The position numbers were made by a program, and so were the translations under genes. DNA of 64,000 nt. Source: Sphingobacteriales bacterium. GTDB lineage: Bacteria > Bacteroidota > Bacteroidia > Chitinophagales > UBA2359. This document shows, in pieces, positions 57,857 to 64,000 of the stretch (its first letter is position 1; each line of letters starts with the position of its first letter). The notes beneath the pieces were generated by a model that did not search any database, had not been told where the DNA came from, and saw only the letters and a list, made by a program, of their open reading frames with translations. The stretch lies in NCBI GenBank assembly GCA_016711285.1, contig JADJTG010000014.1, forward strand, positions 1 through 64,000. The letters run 5' to 3'.

Positions 57857-57960
57857 TTTGGCACATACTTTGTAGTGTGTTAGATATTAGTAGAGTAGTA
57901 GTTTTTCATAATTAGTTTTGGTAAACCTCTCGGTGGCGAGCATCCGAGAGGTTTTTTTAT
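57857..57960 (+). ncRNA. Possible small RNA: sigma-54-like promoter followed by an orphan terminator
   Basis: TTTGGCACATACTTTGTAGT (57857-57876) is the closest match in the window to the sigma-54 consensus (TGGCAC, then TTGTA with GG-N10-GT). About 40 bp downstream of the expected start site, AACCTCTCGG (57924-57933) pairs with CCGAGAGGTT (57944-57953), then T runs to 57958. No plus-strand ORF exists between. hemH ends 970 bp upstream and nth lies antisense between them. A transcript of about 75 nt would result. Nothing else is recognised in 57666-58123. Confidence 0.5.
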
Positions 57961-58123
57961 TTTCTTTTTGCCCTAAAACCCTTTCAAATACCTGTTTTTG
58001 ATAATAGTGACAGAAGTATCTACACTTAAATGATGACTATTATAAAATACACTTTATGTATCTCTTTATACATCTTACCTTATTCAATAACTTTTAAAAA
58101 GCTCATTTTAAGATTCGGTATAT

Positions 58124-58156
58124 AAAAAAAGGCAGCCTTTTATGGCTGCCTTTTAT
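58124..58156. terminator. Terminator after the PorV-like gene
   Basis: AAAGGCAGCC pairs with GGCTGCCTTT around a 6-nt loop (stem core 58131-58137 and 58144-58150). It is flanked by an A7 run on one side and T4 on the other. On the minus strand it lies 33 bp after the gene at 58189. Confidence 0.85.
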
Positions 58157-58188
58157 ATTTTTGTGAGGCGTAGAAAAAATGCTTTTTA

Positions 58189-59262
58189 CTATAAAGCAAT
58201 GCGTACACCCAAACTGTGAATACCTTTAAAGATGGAAGTAGCGCGATAAGAATAATCAAAAGCGAAAGTGCTTTCAGATTCTTTTTTGAACGGAACTTGG
58301 ATAGAAACACCTGCACCCAAACCGGTCATCAGGTTATTATTCGGAACAGGTTCGCTTTTGCGTCCGGGTTCTATGCGATAACCGGCACGCAACATAAACT
58401 GCTCTTTAAACGCCAATTCTGCTCCTACCGAAAAATAGTCGCTGCGGAAAGAATTGGAACTGAAATTACCTGCAGTTGTAAAACGCAAATTTTCGCCCAA
58501 TAAAAAGTCATACGAGCCGCCGATATTCAACTGCGAAGGCAATTCGTAATCGTCGGGACGTTGGGAGAGGGTAAACTCTGTGCCGCTTACATTATCTGTG
58601 ATGGTAAAGTCCAAACCGTCGCCGCGAAAACGCATTGGCGAGCCTACATTGCGCAAAGAAATACCGAATTTAGCGCGGTCTTTTTCACCTGCTACATATT
58701 GAATACCGGCATCAAATGCTACACCCGTAGCGCGTACATCAGCAATGCTGTGGTTGATGACATGCAACAAAATACCGCCGTGGATACTGTTAGAAAATGA
58801 TTTGGAATAAGCCAAAGCAATGTTGGTGAATTGTGGGCGGAAAGTAGCTCCGGTTCCAAAATCGGGTGCATCGGTAGTTACTACATCTATTTCGCCAAAG
58901 TTCATAGACATAAACGACAAACCCAAAACACCTCTGCCTTCGCCTAAACTTTGCGAAATTCCGGCGGCTGTCAGCCGAATGTCTGTACCGCTTAACCAAT
59001 CGGTAAATGCCAAAACACCTTCAGTTTTGCGCGTAAAAGCCAAACCTGCGATATTGAGGCGTGTAGCTTCTATGCCACGCACACCCGAACTGTAAGCGTC
59101 CATAAATCCTGAGCTGCGTGCCCAGGGATTTATCAACAATTCACTTGCACCGGCTTGCCCCACACGGTCGTCATTACCTGCATATACTGCTACACCTGCT
59201 GCCCAAAGACTTAAAAATAGTAAGGTAATTTTTGTATATTTCATGGAATTATTTTTTTTCAT
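58189..59262 (-). CDS. PorV/PorQ family outer-membrane beta-barrel protein
   Basis: The 357-residue protein has a signal peptide (LLFLSLWAAGVAVYA) and a FadL-like beta-barrel. The N-terminus has GASELLINPWARSSGFMDAY and later GIEATRLNIAGLAF, typical of the PorV/PorQ family; repeated amphipathic strands end in an aromatic-containing C-terminal strand (SLGVRIAL). PorV itself shuttles T9SS cargo to the attachment complex. Paralogues downstream of large secreted proteins, as here, are common and may be cargo-specific. An internal ATG at 59242-59244 is an alternative start. Confidence 0.85.
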   Translation of the reverse strand: MKKNNSMKYTKITLLFLSLWAAGVAVYAGNDDRVGQAGASELLINPWARSSGFMDAYSSGVRGIEATRLNIAGLAFTRKTEGVLAFTDWLSGTDIRLTAAGISQSLGEGRGVLGLSFMSMNFGEIDVVTTDAPDFGTGATFRPQFTNIALAYSKSFSNSIHGGILLHVINHSIADVRATGVAFDAGIQYVAGEKDRAKFGISLRNVGSPMRFRGDGLDFTITDNVSGTEFTLSQRPDDYELPSQLNIGGSYDFLLGENLRFTTAGNFSSNSFRSDYFSVGAELAFKEQFMLRAGYRIEPGRKSEPVPNNNLMTGLGAGVSIQVPFKKESESTFAFDYSYRATSIFKGIHSLGVRIAL

Positions 59263-59296
59263 TTTTTAATAAAAAGAAACTTTATTGACAAAAATA

Positions 59297-59337
59297 AGCA
59301 TTGCACACAAAGTGCATACACACTTTCGTGCAATGCT
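59297..59337 (-). terminator. Terminator or attenuator between the large secreted protein and the PorV-like gene
   Basis: AGCATTGCAC (59297-59306) pairs with GTGCAATGCT (59328-59337). The inner AAAGTG/CACTTT extends the stem past a small mismatch. On the minus strand a T-rich stretch follows. It lies 20 bp after the stop at 59357. Confidence 0.7.
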
Positions 59338-59356
59338 ATCTTCTGCCATAATTTTT

Positions 59357-62300
59357 TTAGAAAGTTTCCAAATTCAGTTCGCGCATTACACCAAACCATT
59401 TCAATACGCGCTCTTCTCCGCTATCCGGTGCTTCAATATGGAACAAATAAATACCACCGGCAACCGGTATGTTTTTATAGTTTTTCATATCCCATTCCAA
59501 AGCATTTTCAACATTTAGGGCATTTTTGGTTACTACGCCCGTTCCGTCCTGCAAATTAGAGTTGTCCAACTTCAACTCACGAATAAATGTACCGTCCAGA
59601 GCAATAATACGAACAATGGCACGAGGCGGCAAATTGGTAATTTTTACTCTGTTGTTGAATTTATCGTTTTCATAAGCCGAATAAGCATAATAAGGATTAG
59701 GTACTACACGCACCAAGTCCATTGCTTTTTTGGCAACTTCGGTATTATTGCGTTCGGCAGCTAAACCTTTGGTGCTGAAATGATATGTAAGGCGGTGCCG
59801 TCCTGACTTTCATAGGAGCGGGCTACACGAAGCTTCATTTTTACACCGGAAGGAATCAAGCCTTCCGCCATTGATTTGTAGCGGAATTCACCTTCTTGTA
59901 AAATAGTAGCACCTGCCCACATCACTTGGTCATACACTTGTTTTTTTGCAGCCGTAGTGCCTTGCGAGAAGAGGTCGTGTGTTGCAGCACCGCCATCGTA
60001 GCGAGTGTTCATAATATAAATGAAGTGCTCGCCACCCATACGATAATTAGCACCACTTATGCCGCTATTGGTTGTTTCCTGTACATTGGTAGGGTTAAAC
60101 ATCATATCAGCACCATTTTCGCCGGGCATAAATGAGTTTTCGGAGAACATGATGTTGAGGCGTTGCCCGCTTTCTACATCAATAGCATAACCCGGAAACC
60201 ACGAACGACCTGTTTCGGCTGTATTTTGGCTGCCGTCTTTATTTAAAGAGTTACTGGCACGCATACCATTCTTTTGTACTCCGCCAATATTGTTTTCTTC
60301 ATCGCGTCCCATTTCTATTACCACACATTGTGTCCACAGTGCAGGATTATCGGTCATTATAATATCCACGCTTCTCAAGTCACCCAAGGTATTGGTTGGT
60401 TTTTTTGGAACGTTGCTGCCTGAATTATAACCGTAGCAGTCGGAGCAAGCCGGACTCATCACTTGGTAATTCAGGAAACTGCCGTCTAATTCCAGTACTT
60501 GAGTATTGTAGCGTACCACATCTTCGGGGCGCGTATTGGCAGTGAGGCAATAAGGCGCAAAACCACCGTCTAAAATAGTCGCATAATAAGCAGAGCCGTC
60601 ATAATCATAATAATCGCTAAAAGTAGGATCAATGCCGCCGGCTTGGTCTTTGTCTTTTTTATCACCGGAGCGTATCCAGTTTCTTGTACCCAAAAATCCT
60701 ACTCCTTCCTGATCGGCAATAAATGAAAGCCATCTGCTTTGAACATTTGTAAAGTCAATAGAAGAAGTCAAATAAGCATTTCCTTCATCAGGGTTAGGTA
60801 CTTGTGTAACATCAACAATAAAGCCGAGAGGGTTGAAATTCAACTGAAAATCGGATTTTGTGCTGTCATATTCCCAGCCGCCGATAGCTTGCTCGTTTGG
60901 AACATTGATAGGCGTGTTATAATCATATACTTCGCCGGTAGTCAGGTTGGTCAATTCCCAAGTAGAATAAGGATTTAAAGAACTAGAGCCAAATAGGGCA
61001 TTTAAGTCGTTTTCCAAAGGATTGATAGTAGTTGGCTGTAATCCGGCTACAATGAAAAAGTCATCGGCAGCATTGATTTTGAAATCTTCTTTGGTGGTTT
61101 CCGGATCGCTGGGTACGCGCACATCTATCAAGTTGATGGTTACGGTAGCGGTGCTGATAGCTCCGGTGGCGTTTTTCATGGTATAAGTAAAACGGTCGAA
61201 ACCAAAGTAGCCTGCATATTCATCTTTACGTGTATAACGAATTTTTTTGTTGGGTAAAACTTGTGTAGTGCCGCGTGCGCCATTGGTTACGCTCACTATT
61301 TCTAATTCATCAGAACCAAAAGGATAATCATTTAATAATACATCTACATCACGGCGTGCCGGCTGTTCACCTACCGCATCATTGGTTTTGTCAATATAGA
61401 GAATTTCGGTATCGTCATAAGCTTTTGCTCCTACAAAACCGGTCGCTAATTGAATGGTTACGGCAGCACGCTCCAACGTACCGAATTGGTTAGCTATTTC
61501 GTAGGTGAAATAATCTCCTTTTACTTCGTCGGTATTAATACCGGCATTCGGTGTATATAAGAAAGAACCGTCCGCATTTTGCTGTAAAGTGCCGTATTTT
61601 GGTTGTGTATAATTTACATAAACCTGATTGTCAATATGTAATTCGAAATCTGCACTTGGTACACGGAGCGGGTCATATATGCGTACATCTATCGGTCCGC
61701 TTCCACCTTGATAGGTAGGTTGTGCAATAAAATTATTGGTTAAAATTTCGGCGATGGAGGCATCGGTCAATTCTAATACATTGCCGCCGTTTCCAAAACC
61801 GCTTATGGTTGTCACCTCAGGACCGTCATTGAAGGTACTGTTTATTGCAACACCACCATATTCGGGATCGGGAATGTGCGGAACGGCAGTATAAATACGG
61901 TCAGCACCTTTACGACCTTCGAGATAAGGTTGAGTGGAAACCGAATTATAGCCATAAGCTACTACAGCATAATAATACTCTTTATGGTTGATGAGTACAG
62001 AACTACCCTGTGCAAATTCATCTTTATTTACTTTAAAAATATGCTGAATACCATTATCGGTTCCTTCTACCATAATTTTTTCATCATCGGCTTGTGTAGA
62101 GGAATTATAGTAAATATTGATGAGTTTTTTGACTCCATCTTTTATATCTACCGTAAAAATTTCTTTGGCAAAGGCACCGTTGCTATATTGGTCGGGTGTA
62201 ACACTCGCCGAGCGAAGCTGATAAATGCGATAACCTTGAAAATTATAGGTAGAGTCTGGATTTCCCTGACCTGCCAATACAGCATCTGTTTCTTGATAGG

Positions 62301-63944
62301 CTTCGTTGTAGTTATTAGAGCCAACCGGATTATTAATAGTTAATATCAATTCTTTATCCAACTCGCGGATACTCATAGAAGGAGCATCGGGTCCGTCTTT
62401 GAGTTTGAAATTGCTGTTGAAAAGAGCCTGTGCCTTTAAGTCGGCAGTTTTTAGAATGTCAAAGGAAGGACAAGGGTGTTGTAAGCCATCACGCACCCAA
62501 ATTACGCCCACAATAATATCGTTGCGTGCGCCGGGCTTCAGAATGAAAGGACCTGACGATTGTAAGAAACGGCGGTCGGCGGGTTCGTTGCCCTCACTGC
62601 ACTCCGACCACACATTATCACCAGCGGGCGTGCCGGGGTCGGTAGGAAACATATAAGCGAAAGGCTCTGTACCGTTTTTACCATTGCCGCCATAAGTAAA
62701 GGGGGTTTTATCTTTCCAGAAACCGGATAAATAACCGTAGAAATGAACGGCTGTTTCGGGGTTACCTGTTACTTCAAAATTGTTATTGTAGTATAAGAAA
62801 GATGACATACCCAATTCTTTGCCGTTTTCGTCTTTCGGACCTCTGAAGAAATCTACACCCAACATTGGCGGAGTATCGCCATAGCCTTGTGCGCCTTCAT
62901 CGTTGGCATCGCCATTATACACAATACCCAAACTAGTGAGCGTATCGCAACCCACAAAGTCATCTAAATGATTACCCAAATCCGGATCCACCCACTGACC
63001 GAAATACACATCGTTGATAGGAGTGGTAGAGAGGTTTTTTACATCATATTTGTAAAAAGTCATATTGTTGATTTCATCACTCGTAGAGAAAGCGAAAGCC
63101 AAAGCTCCGACTTCCAAACCGATGGCTTCGCCGCCGGTTTCGGAGTGTACATTGCCTCTGTCGTTAAAAACCCACCAAATCATTTGGTCGGCATATACGC
63201 CTTCTACTTCAGAGTCCAATACCGGATAGTCGCCGTCATTAACGGGGTCATATATATCATCCCCGTCTCGGTCGAAGAAAGGAGCTAAGTCTTTATCTTC
63301 CGGCAAAGAAAAATCGTAATATTGGTCAAAGTAGGGATTGTTTTTACCCGGCCATTTTAAAAGTGATTCGGATACTTGTGTTTGTGAAATAACACCGTTG
63401 TTGGTTTCATACAAAGTACGGAAAGCATCTATATCCAAGCCGCGCACTTCCCAGAATTTATCGTAGTTGGCACAATCGCTTTGAGTGATTTGTCCGTTGC
63501 TGTTGAGTGGTCCGGGAAAAAGTCGTTACCTGTTTGGCGATAAGTTTGGGCAGCTATTTTTAATTGCCCCAAAGCATCAATACCGCCTATCCACAAAGCA
63601 CCTGCAAATAAAGAGTGGCGCGAAGTTCCGCCGGATCCTTTTTCTACTTTGGGCACTTCGTAGCGGGCAGCATCTAAGTTCCACCACATATCACCTCCGG
63701 TCATCAAAGTGGTGCGCACATTGTTGATGTTCAACTCTGTTTGTGAATTGGCGGGCAAGCAATCAATGGTTGTTTTCTTTACATCGCCGCTTTTACCGGT
63801 TTTTCCGGAGCCAATATTTTCCCGCGCTGTTGCCGGAAAACTTAAAAGCACCGGCAGAACAGCAAAGAGAAAGTGAATAAAATGATTTTTTTTCATATTA
63901 TTATTTATTTTATTTTCTTTAATATAAAAAATGATGACAAGCAA
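59357..63944 (-). CDS. Very large secreted surface protein (frameshifted into three pieces)
   Basis: Pieces 63944-63429, 63447-59761 and about 59795-59357 join into about 1515 residues. The N-terminus has a signal peptide (HFLFAVLPVLLSFPATA). The middle contains DGDDIYDPVNDGDYPVLDSE, a fibronectin-like region, and tandem Ig/cadherin-like segments with YGTLQQNADGSFLYTPN and DYFTYEIANQFGTLERAAV, as in cadherin-type VCBS domains. The C-terminus (VRVVPNPYYAYSAYE ... YLFHIEAPDSGEERVLKWFG) is the conserved end domain of this Bacteroidota family and looks T9SS-associated. Frameshifts lie near 63515 (G run) and 59793. It precedes a PorV-like gene. Confidence 0.85.
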
Positions 63945-63946
63945 GA

Positions 63947-64000
63947 TTAGAATGAGAAAGAAACCCCTACTCTGGCTCTGCGCGGCAAAGTAAAATTGTA
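63947..64000 (-). CDS. C-terminal end of an outer-membrane receptor (TonB-dependent type), cut by the window edge
   Basis: On the minus strand the last 54 bases read YNFTLPRRARVGVSFSF followed by TAA at 63947-63949. A final beta-strand ending in Phe after a Leu-Pro-Arg-Arg turn is the usual end of TonB-dependent receptors in Bacteroidota. It ends 3 bp from the start codon of the large secreted protein, so the two are probably co-transcribed. Only 17 residues are visible. Confidence 0.5.
   Translation of the reverse strand, partial: YNFTLPRRARVGVSFSF

Noticed and set aside
57924..57960. Hairpin read as the hemH terminator
   Set aside because: hemH ends about 970 bp upstream and the whole nth gene lies antisense between them; a separate promoter-like element sits just before the hairpin.
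1..64000. tRNA, rRNA or riboswitch genes
   Set aside because: No cloverleaf, TTCGA arm context or conserved riboswitch core was recognised by eye; a covariance-model scan would be decisive.

Overview
The window comes from a Bacteroidota genome. The evidence is a type IX secretion (T9SS) sorting domain, a PorV/PorQ-family outer-membrane protein, the end of a probable TonB-dependent receptor, a ribosomal protein S16 with a long Ala/Glu-rich tail, A-rich start regions, moderate AT richness, and family-level resemblance of nearly every protein. No tRNA, rRNA or transposase gene was recognised. Many genes are split by one-base indels, mostly in homopolymers and including the essential rpsP, so the assembly very probably carries indel errors. 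I joined such fragments into single features.

Layout. 1-4.9 kb: a broken secreted-protein gene, a badly frameshifted GT2 glycosyltransferase, rpsP, an M42 aminopeptidase and a short transaldolase. 4.98-19.6 kb: a type III-B CRISPR-Cas island read on the minus strand: cas6, a cas2-like fragment, a leader, a 19-repeat array, a DUF4407 membrane protein, two coiled-coil proteins, a NYN-domain nuclease, a CorA-like membrane protein, then cmr1, cas10, cmr3, cmr4, cmr5 and cmr6. Cas10 is short and lacks an HD nuclease domain but keeps GGDD. With CorA, this matches the SAM-AMP signalling type known from Bacteroides fragilis Cmr. The NYN, DUF4407 and coiled-coil genes are not among its usual partners.

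19.8-24.7 kb: three glycosyltransferases and a flippase. 25.1-29.2 kb: a DUF4468 protein between two diverged direct repeats, then ilvE and recN. 29.4-54.3 kb: a large exopolysaccharide locus on the minus strand in four transcription units. These are (i) response regulator, OPX exporter, Wzc-like, flippase, GT, polymerase; (ii) an FG-GAP/T9SS secreted protein; (iii) DUF1972 GT, WecA-like initiating transferase, sigma-54 activator, H-NOX nitric oxide sensor and an HNOBA hybrid kinase; (iv) a kinase/nucleotidyltransferase/thymidylate-kinase-like fusion, acyltransferase and two GTs. 54.5-57.6 kb: hemG/hemY-type oxidase, hemH and nth. 57.9 kb: a possible small RNA. 58.2-64 kb: a PorV-like protein, a very large secreted protein and the end of a probable TonB receptor.

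How the parts may work together. Each of the four exopolysaccharide units starts with the same arrangement: a TTCC-N7-GGAA palindrome 54-56 bp upstream of a TGGC-type element with sigma-54 GG-N10-G spacing, 40-50 bp before the start codon. The locus itself encodes a sigma-54 activator next to an H-NOX sensor and its kinase. The simplest reading is a nitric-oxide-gated phosphorelay that controls polymer synthesis and a secreted surface protein through sigma-54.
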